Origin: Marivibrio sp040218065
GTDB taxonomy: Bacteria; Pseudomonadota; Alphaproteobacteria; UBA8366; Aestuariispiraceae
DNA: 64,000 nt
Assembly (NCBI RefSeq): GCF_040218065.1
Contig: NZ_JAVJQE010000015.1
Location: 62,001-126,000, forward strand
Direction of reading: 5' to 3'
In this document: positions 36,391 through 45,478 of the stretch, one piece after another
Numbering within the stretch: the stretch's first letter is position 1
Layout of the letters: every line of letters begins with the position of its first letter
Notes under the pieces: generated by a model
The model's input: only the letters and a program-made list of their open reading frames with translations
The model's database searches: none
What the model was told of the DNA's origin: nothing
Position numbers and translations under genes: made by a program

Positions 36391-37074
36391 ATGAGCGATC
36401 GCACATTGTTGATCACCGGCGGCTCAACCGGCATCGGGGCGGCGACGGCCCGTAAAGCGGCCGAGGCGGGCTGGAAGGTCGCCCTGGTCGCCCGCTCCTC
36501 GGACAAGCTCTCGGCGCTGGTCGACGAGATCGGCTCGGACCGCGCCGCCGCCTTCGTCTGCGACGTGACCAAGGAGGTCGAGGTCGAACGCGCCGTCGCC
36601 CAGGCGGCCGAGTTCGGATCGCTGGAGGCGGTCTTCGCCAACGCCGGCCTCGGCTCCACCAAGCCGGGCGTGGAGGGCGGCGATCCCGCCAACTGGCGCA
36701 CCATGCTGGACGTGAACGTCTGGGGCGTGCTGCTGACCGCGCATTACGCGCTGCCGCATCTGCGCAAGGCCGGCGGCCATATGGTGATCACCGGGTCCAA
36801 CGCGGGCCGGCGCACCGTCAAAGGCTCGATCTACAGCGCCACCAAATGGTTCGTCCACGGCTTCGCCCGCAATCTGGCGGAGGAGATGGCCGAGTGGGGC
36901 GGCCGCTGCACGCTGATCGCGCCGGGGCTGGTCGACACCCCCTTCTTCGACAGCCCGAAGCCCGACGGCCTCGACCCGGAAGCGGTCGCCGACGCCGTCG
37001 TCTACGCGCTCTCCCAGCCGGGCGGCGTCTCGGTCGGCGAGATCCTGGTCACGCCGCTGGACGCGCCCTCGTGA
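36391..37074 (+). CDS. Short-chain dehydrogenase/reductase
   Basis: A 227-residue classical SDR. The NAD(P) motif is LLITGGSTGIGAATARKA, NAG is in VFANAGLGS, and the catalytic Ser-Tyr-x3-Lys is in ITGSNAGRRTVKGSIYSATK. The substrate cannot be predicted. The GTG start of the CIA30-family gene overlaps its stop codon, so the two are probably co-translated. It is divergent from the SOUL lipoprotein gene with about 100 bases between starts. Confidence 0.92.
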   Translation: MSDRTLLITGGSTGIGAATARKAAEAGWKVALVARSSDKLSALVDEIGSDRAAAFVCDVTKEVEVERAVAQAAEFGSLEAVFANAGLGSTKPGVEGGDPANWRTMLDVNVWGVLLTAHYALPHLRKAGGHMVITGSNAGRRTVKGSIYSATKWFVHGFARNLAEEMAEWGGRCTLIAPGLVDTPFFDSPKPDGLDPEAVADAVVYALSQPGGVSVGEILVTPLDAPS

Positions 37075-37595
37075 GCGAGGCGGACCTTCGGGCGATCGAC
37101 GACCTCAGCCGCGCCGACCCGACGACGCCCCACGGCGTGCGCTGGGAGGCGCTCAGCGACCGGGTGATGGGCGGCGTCTCGGTCCCGACGCTGGCGCGCG
37201 AGCGCGTCGCCGGGCGCTTCGCCCAGCGCCTCACCGGCCGCGTGCGCCTGGAGAACAACGGCGGCTTCCTGCAGATGGCGCTCGACCTCGACCCCTCGGG
37301 CCGCGCGATCGACGCGAGCGGTTGGACGGGCGTGCGCCTCCTCGTCTTCGGCAACGGCGAGGACTACGGCCTGCATCTGCGCACCGACGCGGTTCAGCGG
37401 CCCTGGCAGTCATATCGCCAGAGCTTCGTCGCCCCGGCCGCGTGGACCGAGATCGACCTGCCCTTCACCGAGATGGTTCCGCACCGCCTGGAGGCGCCCT
37501 TCGACCCGACGCGCCTCAAGCGCCTCGGCCTCGTCGCCATCGGCCGGGCGTTCGAGGCGGATCTGTCTCTGGGGTGGATCGGCTTCTATCGCTGA
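37071..37595 (+). CDS. CIA30 family protein (complex I assembly factor NDUFAF1-like domain)
   Basis: A 174-residue protein with the CIA30 galactose-binding-like fold: VRWEALSDRVMGGVSVPTL, FLQMALDLDPSGRAIDASGW and LHLRTDAVQRPWQSYRQSF. The family is related to NDUFAF1, but bacterial members are of unknown role and often fused or linked to dehydrogenases, as here with an SDR. The start is GTG overlapping the SDR stop codon. Converges on the LACTB2-like hydrolase with 15 bases between stops. Confidence 0.82.
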   Translation: MSEADLRAIDDLSRADPTTPHGVRWEALSDRVMGGVSVPTLARERVAGRFAQRLTGRVRLENNGGFLQMALDLDPSGRAIDASGWTGVRLLVFGNGEDYGLHLRTDAVQRPWQSYRQSFVAPAAWTEIDLPFTEMVPHRLEAPFDPTRLKRLGLVAIGRAFEADLSLGWIGFYR

Positions 37596-37610
37596 AGCCG
37601 CCCGGCTGTT

Positions 37611-38546
37611 TCAGCGCGGGCGATAGCGCGCCCGCGCGCTCGCGCGGCCCTCCGCCGCCACAACCCGCCCCTCCGCCGCCAGCATAACGAGGTGCGCCAG
37701 CACCGAGCGGCCGGCGGCCGGCTTCAGGCCGGCGGGGATGTGGGTGTAGATCCGGTCCACCATCTCGGGAATCGTCTCGGCGCCGGCCTCGACGGCGGCC
37801 AGGATCTGCGCCTCGCGGGCGCGGCGGTGGGCGATATAGGCGGCGACGAAGGCGGGGGCGTCCTCGATCGGCGCGCCGTGGGTCGGGTAATAGATCCGCT
37901 CGGGCCGGGCCTTGAGTTTCGCAAGCGAGGCGAGATAGGCGGCCATGTCGCCGTCGGGCGGCGAGATCACGCTGGTCGACCAGCCCATGACGTGGTCGCC
38001 GGTGAACAGGACGCCGCGCCCGCCGTCGCCCTCGCGATAGCTGAAGCACAGATGGTTCGCGGTGTGGCCCGGCGTGTGGACGGCCTCGACCGACCAGCTC
38101 TCGCCCTCGACCGCCTCGCCGTCGGCAAGCAGGCGATCGGGCGCGAAGCCGCGGTCCGCCCCTTCCTCCACCGGGTCGTCCGGATCAATCCCGGCGTCGG
38201 CGCCCGCGCCGTGCGCCCCGAAGCCGTAGATCGGGCAGGCCGCCGGCCCGCCGCGCAGGGCCTGCAAGGGCCGGGCGGCGGAGACATGGTCGCGGTGGGT
38301 GTGGGTGATCAGGATCGCCGCGACCCGCTCGCCGTCGAGCGCGCGATGCAGCGCGGCGATGTGGTCGGGCAGATCGGGCCCCGGGTCGATCACGGCGACC
38401 GAGCCCTCGCCCAGGATGTAGGTTCCGGTGCCTGTGAAGGTGAAGGGTCCCGGGTTCTCCGCCGTCACCCGGCGCACGCCGGGCGCGACCGTCACGAGGC
38501 GGCCGTATTCCGGCTCGTGGTCTGTGATGAAGGGGATGTCGCTCAT
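37611..38546 (-). CDS. MBL-fold metallo-hydrolase, LACTB2-like
   Basis: A 311-residue metallo-beta-lactamase-fold hydrolase with a C-terminal winged-helix extension typical of LACTB2. Zinc ligands: ILITHTHRDHVSAARP (HxHxDH), VEAVHTPGHTANHLCFS (His), LFTGDHVMGWSTS (Asp) and YYPTHGAPIE (His). The extension is IPEMVDRIYTHIPAGLKPAA...VLAHLVMLAAEGRV. LACTB2 homologues act on RNA or lactone/thioester substrates. The ATG begins MSDIPFITDHEPEYG. It is divergent from htpG. Confidence 0.88.
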   Translation of the reverse strand: MSDIPFITDHEPEYGRLVTVAPGVRRVTAENPGPFTFTGTGTYILGEGSVAVIDPGPDLPDHIAALHRALDGERVAAILITHTHRDHVSAARPLQALRGGPAACPIYGFGAHGAGADAGIDPDDPVEEGADRGFAPDRLLADGEAVEGESWSVEAVHTPGHTANHLCFSYREGDGGRGVLFTGDHVMGWSTSVISPPDGDMAAYLASLAKLKARPERIYYPTHGAPIEDAPAFVAAYIAHRRAREAQILAAVEAGAETIPEMVDRIYTHIPAGLKPAAGRSVLAHLVMLAAEGRVVAAEGRASARARYRPR

Positions 38547-38612
38547 GACCCCGTCGATAGCCGATCCGCCGGCGTTGCGCGAGTCCGCATGCGCCGCCGC
38601 CCCGACCGGCGC

Positions 38613-38641
38613 CTTGCAGCCTGCAGGCGGCCTCGCTATAT
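38613..38641 (+). promoter_or_regulatory. Candidate RpoH (sigma-32) promoter for htpG
   Basis: CTTG at 38613-38616 and GCTATAT at 38635-38641 with an 18-base spacer, 79 bases before the htpG ATG. Alphaproteobacterial heat-shock promoters follow CTTG-N17/18-CYTATNT; only the first -10 base differs here. The downstream gene is a heat-shock chaperone, which supports the call. Confidence 0.6.
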
Positions 38642-38720
38642 CGCGGCGCACGGGCGGGCGCCGCTGACGCCGGCGCGCCGCCGTCTTATCCACGCCGAAG
38701 ACGAAGGGTGACGCACCGCC

Positions 38721-40661
38721 ATGGCCGCGAACTCTAAGCAAAAGACCGAGACGAAAGACGCGGGCGCCGAGTCCCAGACCATGGGCTTTCAGGCCGAGGT
38801 CGGCCGGCTCCTCGACATCGTCGCGAACGCGCTTTATTCCGAGCGCGAAATCTTCCTGCGCGAATTGATTTCCAACGCCGCCGACGCCTGCGACAAGCTG
38901 CGCTATCTGGCGATCGAGACGCCGAGCCTGGCTGAGGGCGACGGCGAGTTCGCGATCGCCGTGCGCGTCGACAAGGCCGCGCGCACCCTCACGATCGCCG
39001 ACAACGGCGTCGGCATGGACCGCGCGGATCTGGTGGAGAATCTCGGCACCATCGCGCGCTCAGGCACCTCGGCCTTCGTCGACCGGCTGACCGGGGACAA
39101 GAAGAAGGACGTCTCGCTGATCGGCCAGTTCGGCGTCGGGTTCTATTCCGCCTTCATGGTCGCCGACGAGGTGTCGGTGACCACCCGCAAGGCGGGCGAA
39201 GCGGAGGCCTGGCGCTGGGTCAGCGACGGCAAGAGCCAATTCACCATCGAGCCGGCCGAGAAGGCCGCGCGCGGCGCCGAGATCACGCTGCACCTGAAGG
39301 AGGACGCCGACGAGTTTCTTGAGCGCGCGCGCCTCGAGCGGGTGATCAAGACCTATTCCGACCACATTCCCTTCCCCATCAAGCTGGCCGAGGCCGAGGC
39401 CGAAGCGGGCGAGGAGCCGCCGGAGGCCGAGCAGGTCAACAGCGCGTCGGCCCTGTGGACCCGTCCGAAATCGGAGATCGACGAGCAGACCTACGCGGAA
39501 TTCTACAAGCACGTCTCCCACAGCTTCGACGCGCCGTGGATGACGCTGCATTTCCGCGCCGAGGGCGTGATCGAATACACCGGCCTGATCTTCGTTCCCA
39601 CCGAGCGCCCCTTCGACCTGTTCCACCCGGACCGCATGTCGAAGGTGAAGCTCTATGTGAAGCGCGTCTTCATCACCGATGAATGCGACGAGCTGCTGCC
39701 GAGCTGGTTGCGCTTCCTGCGGGGCGTGATCGACAGCGAGGATCTGCCGCTCAACATCAGCCGGGAGATGCTGCAGAACAATCCGGTGGTGGCCAAGATC
39801 CGCGCCGGGCTGGTCAAGCGCGTGGTCGGCGAGCTCGCCAAGAAGGCGGAGCAAGCGCCGGAGGAATACGCCAAGTTCTGGGAGAATTTCGGCTTGGTCC
39901 TGAAGGAAGGGCTCTATGAAAGCGCCGCCGATCGCGAGAGCCTCTTCAAGCTCTGTCGCTTCACCTCGACCAAGGCCGACGGGCTGGTCAGCCTGGAGGA
40001 CTATGTCGGGCGCATGAAGGAGGGTCAGACCGCGATCTACTACATCGCCGGCGAGGACGCCGAAAAGCTGAAGAAGAGCCCGCAGCTGGAAGGCTTCGAG
40101 AAGAAGGGCGTCGAAGTGCTGCTGATGACCGATCCGGTGGACGAGTTCTGGATCCCGGCGGTCGGCGATTATCAGGGCCGCGCCTTCAAGTCGGTCACCC
40201 GCGGCGGCGCCGACCTGGCGGAGATCAAGGCGGAAGAGAGCGCCGAGGACAAGCAGGAGGACGCGAAGAACGCGGAAGCCGAAAGCGCCGTCGACGGCCT
40301 GGTCGTCGCGCTCAAGCTGAGCCTAGGCGAGGCGGTGAAGGACGTGCGCGTCTCTGACCGGCTGACCAGTTCGCCGGTGTGCCTGGTGGCCGACGACAGC
40401 GGCCTCGACATCCATCTCGAGCGCATGCTGCGCCAGCACAAGCAGCTCGATCAGGCGAGCCCGCGCATCCTGGAGATCAATCCCGACCATGCGCTGGTCA
40501 AGGCGCTGTCGGCCAAGGCCGGGGCCGACGGCAAGGGCGACATCGGCGAGGCCGCGCAGCTGCTCTACGATCAGGCGCTGATCGTGGAGGGCGAACAGCC
40601 CGCCGATCCCGCCGCCTTCGCCCGGCGCCTGTCGGAGGTGATGGCCAAGGCGATCGGCTGA
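38721..40661 (+). CDS. htpG: Molecular chaperone HtpG (Hsp90)
   Basis: A 646-residue Hsp90. The ATP-binding GHKL domain includes FLRELISNAADACDKLRY, TIADNGVGMDRADLV and LIGQFGVGFYSAFMVADE; the middle domain has GVIDSEDLPLNISREMLQ with the catalytic Arg region; the C-terminal dimerisation domain is complete. A 20-residue Lys/Glu-rich N-terminal leader precedes the conserved QAEVGRLLDIVANALYSERE. It is monocistronic and likely under RpoH control. Confidence 0.97.
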   Translation: MAANSKQKTETKDAGAESQTMGFQAEVGRLLDIVANALYSEREIFLRELISNAADACDKLRYLAIETPSLAEGDGEFAIAVRVDKAARTLTIADNGVGMDRADLVENLGTIARSGTSAFVDRLTGDKKKDVSLIGQFGVGFYSAFMVADEVSVTTRKAGEAEAWRWVSDGKSQFTIEPAEKAARGAEITLHLKEDADEFLERARLERVIKTYSDHIPFPIKLAEAEAEAGEEPPEAEQVNSASALWTRPKSEIDEQTYAEFYKHVSHSFDAPWMTLHFRAEGVIEYTGLIFVPTERPFDLFHPDRMSKVKLYVKRVFITDECDELLPSWLRFLRGVIDSEDLPLNISREMLQNNPVVAKIRAGLVKRVVGELAKKAEQAPEEYAKFWENFGLVLKEGLYESAADRESLFKLCRFTSTKADGLVSLEDYVGRMKEGQTAIYYIAGEDAEKLKKSPQLEGFEKKGVEVLLMTDPVDEFWIPAVGDYQGRAFKSVTRGGADLAEIKAEESAEDKQEDAKNAEAESAVDGLVVALKLSLGEAVKDVRVSDRLTSSPVCLVADDSGLDIHLERMLRQHKQLDQASPRILEINPDHALVKALSAKAGADGKGDIGEAAQLLYDQALIVEGEQPADPAAFARRLSEVMAKAIG

Positions 40662-40763
40662 TCGGGCGTCCGCGACGCTCGGCTTTCGAAACCGGCGGGC
40701 GGGGCTTATGCTCCGCCCGCTTCGCGTTTCGCCCGCCTCTCGCGCGTCAGGATCCTCCGACCC

Positions 40764-41639
40764 ATGCTCGCCCAGCTGTTCGCCGTCATCGCGCCCGTCT
40801 TCTTCACGGCCGCCGTCGGGTTCGTCTGGGTGAAGTCGGGCCGAACCTTCGACATCCGGCAACTGACGCCGCTGATCACCCAGGTGGGCTCGCCCTGTCT
40901 GGTTCTCTCGACCCTGCTGGAGGCGCAGATCGCGCCGGGCGCGCTGGTGCAGATGGCCGGCGCGAGCGCGCTGGCGCACGCCGCCGCGCTGGCCGGCGGG
41001 GCGGTGCTGCTGACGCTCGCCGGCCTGCCTCGCAAAAGCTTCCTGCCGGCGCTGACCTTCCCCAACACCGGCAACATGGGCCTGCCGCTGTGCCTGTTCG
41101 CCTTCGGGGAGGAGGGGCTGGCGCTGGCGATCGGCTATTTCGTGGTCTCGGGCGTCGGCCAGTTCACGGTGGGCTACGCGCTGGCGGCCGGGACGGTCGA
41201 CTGGAAGAAACTGGTTCGCACGCCGGTGATCTGGGCGGTCGCGCTGGCGGTGCTGCTGATCGGAACCGACACCGCGCTTCCCGCCTTCGCGACGAACACG
41301 ATCGGCCTGATCGGCCAGTTCACCATCCCCGCCATGCTGCTGGCGCTGGGGGTCTCGCTCGCCAGCCTGCAGGTAAAGCGCCTTGCGGTCCCGGGCGGGC
41401 TGGCGGTCGCGCGGATCGCGGGCGGGGCGGCGATCGGGGCCGGCGTCGTCGCGATCCTCGGGCTGGAGGGGCCGGCCGCAGGCGTGGTGCTGCTGCAGTC
41501 GGCGATGCCGGTCGCGGTCTTCAACTATCTCTTCGCCGCCCTGCACGGCAACCGGCCGGAGGAGGTGGCGGGGCTCGTCGTCGTCTCGACCGCCCTCAGC
41601 TTCGCGACGCTTCCGTTTCTTCTCGCTTGGGCGCTGTAG
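40764..41639 (+). CDS. AEC-family transporter (auxin efflux carrier type)
   Basis: A 291-residue membrane protein with about ten hydrophobic segments, beginning LFAVIAPVFFTAAVGFVWVK, with the characteristic FPNTGNMGLPLCLFAFGEEG in the fifth segment region and LLQSAMPVAVFNYLFAA near the end. Bacterial members export or exchange organic acids such as malate. Substrate unknown. Its last 44 bases overlap the 3' end of the convergent histidine kinase gene. Confidence 0.9.
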   Translation: MLAQLFAVIAPVFFTAAVGFVWVKSGRTFDIRQLTPLITQVGSPCLVLSTLLEAQIAPGALVQMAGASALAHAAALAGGAVLLTLAGLPRKSFLPALTFPNTGNMGLPLCLFAFGEEGLALAIGYFVVSGVGQFTVGYALAAGTVDWKKLVRTPVIWAVALAVLLIGTDTALPAFATNTIGLIGQFTIPAMLLALGVSLASLQVKRLAVPGGLAVARIAGGAAIGAGVVAILGLEGPAAGVVLLQSAMPVAVFNYLFAALHGNRPEEVAGLVVVSTALSFATLPFLLAWAL

Positions 41640-43524
41640 AGCGGGTGCGCCCGCCGGGGAAGCGGACCGTGGCGCGAACGCCTCCCGCGTCGCGGTTCTC
41701 GATCGAAAAGCGCCCGCCGTGCAGCGCGACGAGGCGCCGCACCAACGCCAGACCCAACCCGACCCCGCCCGGCGCCGCGATCTGGCTGCCGCGCGCCTGG
41801 GCGAACGGCTCGAGCACGCGCTCCAGCTCGGCCGGCGGAATGCCGGGTCCGTCGTCCTCGACGATGAGGACAAGTCCGCCCGCCAGCGCCCGCGCCTCTC
41901 CGTCAAGCGGTCGGCCGGTCGACCGCGGACTCTGCGCAAGCCCCACGCGCACCGAACCGCCGCGCCGATTGTAGCGGATCGCGTTCGACAAAAGATTCAG
42001 CAGGATCTGGCGCACCAGACGCGGATCGCCGGAGAGCCGCGGCAAATCGTCGGGCGCCTCCATCCGCACCCGGACGCCGGCCTGCGTCGCGGCCGGTTCG
42101 GTCAAGCGCAGGCAACTCTCCGCGACCGCCGCCAAATCCACCCCGTCCGGCGCCTCCTCCAGCTCGACCCGGCCCGCTTCGACCCGCGCCAGATCCAGAA
42201 TGTCGTTGATCAACGTCAGAAGATGACCCCCCGCCGACTGCATGTCGGCCGCGTATTCGCGGTACTTCGCATGGCCGAGCGGGCCGTGCACCTCCTCCTT
42301 GATGACCTCCGAGAAGCCGATCAGGGCGTTCAACGGCGTTCGGAGTTCGTGGCTCATGTTCGCCAGGAACTCGCTCTTCGCCTGACTGGCGTCGTTGGCC
42401 CGTTGGGCGGCGGCGAGCAGCTGTTCGTTGAGGACGGTGAGCTGCGCCGTGCGCTCCTCCACCCGGCGCGCCAGGAGTTCGCGCCGGCGGATCAGAAAGT
42501 CGACAGCCGTCGCAGAGAAGATCAGCAGCGCAAGCGCCGCCGCCGCCAGGCCGTAGAGTCCCCACCGCGCGCCAGACCGCATGAAGTCGGGGCCGGCGGT
42601 GAAGGCGATCTCCCACACCCTCCCGCCGATCTCCAGCCGGCGGACGGTCTCGAAAGCGCCGGGCGGCGCGGCGACGGACAGGCTCGCCATCGGCGTGGGC
42701 GTCGCGGCCGGTCCGATCGCCCCGACCGGACCCAAGTCGCGCAAATCCAGGCCGAGGCGGCCTTGGTGGGCGGGCTTGATCAGGCGGGCGAGGGCGCGCT
42801 CCGGGGTCAGGCTCATGGCCAGCGCAATCGGCCGGTCGACGCCTATATCGTCCCAGAGCAGACCGAGGTCGCCGCGCTCGGCCACGGCGACCATCAGCAG
42901 GCTCTTCGGCGCGGCGTCCCCGAGCGCCCGATCCTGAGAGAGCACGACGGGGCCGGTGATCTGGGGCGCGCCGCTCGCCGCCGCCCGGTCGACGGCGGCC
43001 GCCCGGGCGGCGCTGCTCGCGATATCGAACCCGACGATCCCGGCGCGTCCCTCGGGCGCCTCGGCGTAGACGACCGGCATCAGGCGGCGGCGCTCGTCGC
43101 CGGCGGAGAGCGCGGCCGCGGCCGGCGGCCCCGTCGCGTAGCCCAAGTCGGCGCGCACCGAAGCCCGCGCCTCCAACGCGGCGTTAAGCCGCGGCAAATC
43201 CTTCGCCGTGAGGATCGGGGCGACGGCCACAGCGCGGATCGGGGCGCCGTCGGCGAACAGGCCCATCCGGTCGACGAAGGCGGCGAACTCCTGCTCCGCC
43301 ACCAGTTCGCTGCTGACGAAGAAGGCGGCGACGGCGCGCATCTTGTCGCCGACGCGCTCCAGAGCGACCGCGATCTCCGCCGCCGTCCGGTCCACCTCGA
43401 CCTCGAAATCGGCGCGCCGGCGCTCCTCCATCGCGCCGTCGTAGCCGACGACGAAGGTAAGCTCCAATGCGGCGAGCGCGATCGCCGCCAGGACCGTCAG
43501 GACTCTCAGATGCCGGGCGCGCAT
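41596..43524 (-). CDS. Membrane-bound sensor histidine kinase with CHASE-type sensor
   Basis: A 642-residue histidine kinase. TM1 is about residues 8-26, a periplasmic CHASE-like domain spans about 30-318 (AAFVDRMGLFADGAPIRAVA, GIVGFDIASSAARAAAVDRA), and TM2 is about 321-341. The HisKA domain has FLANMSHELRTPLNALIGFS with phospho-acceptor His392, followed by the HATPase N box LLNLLSNAIRYN and G boxes VEDDGPGIPP and GGVGLGLALV. No receiver domain or adjacent response regulator is present; the nearest regulator is ChvI, which has its own kinase. Ligand unknown. Confidence 0.9.
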   Translation of the reverse strand: MRARHLRVLTVLAAIALAALELTFVVGYDGAMEERRRADFEVEVDRTAAEIAVALERVGDKMRAVAAFFVSSELVAEQEFAAFVDRMGLFADGAPIRAVAVAPILTAKDLPRLNAALEARASVRADLGYATGPPAAAALSAGDERRRLMPVVYAEAPEGRAGIVGFDIASSAARAAAVDRAAASGAPQITGPVVLSQDRALGDAAPKSLLMVAVAERGDLGLLWDDIGVDRPIALAMSLTPERALARLIKPAHQGRLGLDLRDLGPVGAIGPAATPTPMASLSVAAPPGAFETVRRLEIGGRVWEIAFTAGPDFMRSGARWGLYGLAAAALALLIFSATAVDFLIRRRELLARRVEERTAQLTVLNEQLLAAAQRANDASQAKSEFLANMSHELRTPLNALIGFSEVIKEEVHGPLGHAKYREYAADMQSAGGHLLTLINDILDLARVEAGRVELEEAPDGVDLAAVAESCLRLTEPAATQAGVRVRMEAPDDLPRLSGDPRLVRQILLNLLSNAIRYNRRGGSVRVGLAQSPRSTGRPLDGEARALAGGLVLIVEDDGPGIPPAELERVLEPFAQARGSQIAAPGGVGLGLALVRRLVALHGGRFSIENRDAGGVRATVRFPGGRTRSTAPKREETEASRS

Positions 43525-43632
43525 TGCCCGCTCCCCTCATACCCTCAGGCGGGCCGGCGTTCCCGACCGCTGTCGAGCCGAAAGTATCAAGCCGAAGTGG
43601 TAAAGGGGGTCTTAATCGAATACCGCGCTCGG

Positions 43633-45399
43633 TCAAGCGGCGGCGGGCAAGCTCACCTGAAAGCGCGCCCCCAGGACGCGCCCGCGCTCGTCGCTTCGGT
43701 TTACGGCCCGGATCACGCCGTTATGCGCCTCCACGATCTGTTTGGAGATCGACAGGCCGAGGCCGGAATGGGTGCCGAACTTCTCCGCCTCCGGCCGTTC
43801 GGTGTAGAACCGGTCGAAGATCGCCTCCAGCTTGGCCTCCGGAACGCCCGGCCCGTCGTCCTCCACCTCGACCGAGACCGTGCGGCCCTCGCGACGCACC
43901 TGCACGCGGATCGCCCCGTCTTCGGGCGAAAAGCTGACGGCGTTGCCGATCAGGTTGCGGAAGACCTGCACCAGGCGATCCTCGCTGCCGCGCACGGTGA
44001 AGGGCCCCTCGCCCTCCACCCGCACGCAGAGCGGCACGCCGCGCGCGCCGTCGTTCTTCTCGGCCTCTTCTCGCGTCACTTCATGCATTTCGCCGAGCGC
44101 GGAGAGCATGCGGGCGAGATCCACCTCGTGCGATTCCGAGCGCGACAGCTCGGCGTCGAGGCGCGACGCGTCGGAGATGTCCGAGATCAATCGATCCAGC
44201 CGCGCCACGTCGTCCTGGATGATGCTCATCAGCCGCTTCTGCTGCTCCGTGTCCTTGACGCGCGCGGCGGTCTCGACGGCGCTGCGCAGCGAGGTGAGCG
44301 GGTTTTTGATCTCGTGCGCCACGTCGGCCGCAAAGCGTTCGATCTCGACCAGGCGGCGCTGTAGCGCCTCCGTCATTTCGGCCAGCACGGCCGACAAATC
44401 GCCGATCTCGTCGTCGCGCGCCGAAAAATCCGGGATGTCGGCGTCCTCGCGCCCGACGGTCCGGCGCACCCGCTCCGCCGCTTCGGCCAGACGGTGGATC
44501 GGGCGGGCGATCGTCCCGGCGAGGTAGAGCGACATCAGCACCGTGATCACCAGCGCGCCGGCGAAGATCAACGCGATGGTGAGGCGCACGTCGCGCATCG
44601 CCGCTTCGATCTTGTCGCCGGTCTTGGTCAGCATCAGCGCGCCGCGGACCTGATAGTAGCGCTGCACCGGCAAGGCGACGGTCAGGATCAGATCGCCGTC
44701 CGGCTCGACCCGAACGCGTTCGGCGATACGCCCGGCGAGCGCCGACTGCGCTTCGGGGAAGTCCGCGACGGTGGGTTCAAGCGGGTCCTGGTAGATCTCA
44801 TAGCGCCGCTCGTCCAACAGGTTCGCGACGTCGCCGACGAAGTCGATCACCGGATTGACCAACTCGTCCGCGGTCCCGGGCGGCGGCAGCTCCTCCACCT
44901 GCACGACCGCGCCGACCGACCCCAGCTGGCGCGAGTCGGCGACCATTGCGCCGTCCAGATCGAACAGCCGCGCGCGCACGGCGCTCGGGTCGGAAAGCCG
45001 GCGGATCATGTGTCGGGCGGGAACGAGATTGAGCGCCTCGTCGCCGTTTTCCAGCACCTCGACCGCGCCTTCGCCCAGCGCGCCGGAGAAGATCTCGCCC
45101 TGGGTGCGCAGCGCCTGCAGCTCCTGCTGGATGAGGCTGTCGCGATAGGGTCCGAGATAAAGCAGCCCCAGCACCGGAATCAGCAAGGCCAGCATATTGA
45201 CGGTCAGGATGCGCCGGGTCAAAGGCGAGAGGCGGCGCAACGGACGCAACCGCGCGCCGCCCGGGCGCCGGGCGGCCTCGCCGCGCTCCTCCGCAGTTCG
45301 GCCGCCCGCGCGATCTTCGCCGCGCTCGCCGCTCAGCGCGGCGCCCCGATCCGAGGCGGCGGCGCGAAGCCCGGTATCGTGCGGTTCGTCCTTCGGCAT
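43633..45399 (-). CDS. chvG: Sensor histidine kinase ChvG
   Basis: A 588-residue kinase of the ChvG/ExoS group. TM1 about 65-82, periplasmic stimulus domain about 85-270, TM2 about 272-294, then HAMP (TIARPIHRLAEAAERVRR), HisKA with FAADVAHEIKNPLTSLRSAV (His362) and HATPase (LIGNAVSFSPEDG, VEDDGPGVPEAKL, GLGLSISKQIVEAH). The unusual hydrophilic 60-residue N-terminus before TM1 is typical of the group. ChvG-ChvI responds to acid and cell-wall stress in related bacteria. It follows chvI by about 80 bases on the same strand. Confidence 0.94.
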   Translation of the reverse strand: MPKDEPHDTGLRAAASDRGAALSGERGEDRAGGRTAEERGEAARRPGGARLRPLRRLSPLTRRILTVNMLALLIPVLGLLYLGPYRDSLIQQELQALRTQGEIFSGALGEGAVEVLENGDEALNLVPARHMIRRLSDPSAVRARLFDLDGAMVADSRQLGSVGAVVQVEELPPPGTADELVNPVIDFVGDVANLLDERRYEIYQDPLEPTVADFPEAQSALAGRIAERVRVEPDGDLILTVALPVQRYYQVRGALMLTKTGDKIEAAMRDVRLTIALIFAGALVITVLMSLYLAGTIARPIHRLAEAAERVRRTVGREDADIPDFSARDDEIGDLSAVLAEMTEALQRRLVEIERFAADVAHEIKNPLTSLRSAVETAARVKDTEQQKRLMSIIQDDVARLDRLISDISDASRLDAELSRSESHEVDLARMLSALGEMHEVTREEAEKNDGARGVPLCVRVEGEGPFTVRGSEDRLVQVFRNLIGNAVSFSPEDGAIRVQVRREGRTVSVEVEDDGPGVPEAKLEAIFDRFYTERPEAEKFGTHSGLGLSISKQIVEAHNGVIRAVNRSDERGRVLGARFQVSLPAAA

Positions 45400-45478
45400 G
45401 GCTGGTCCGGCTCCGGCGCGCGCGCCGGTCCGATCATCTCCCCTCGCATGCGGCGCGCGGCGCGGCCGCTAGACGGCG

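Noticed and set aside
41383..44364. A 993-codon open frame on the plus strand antisense to two histidine kinases
   Set aside because: GC-rich third positions keep antisense frames open. The translation is Arg/Asp/Gln-rich with no domain, whereas both minus-strand kinases have full motif sets.
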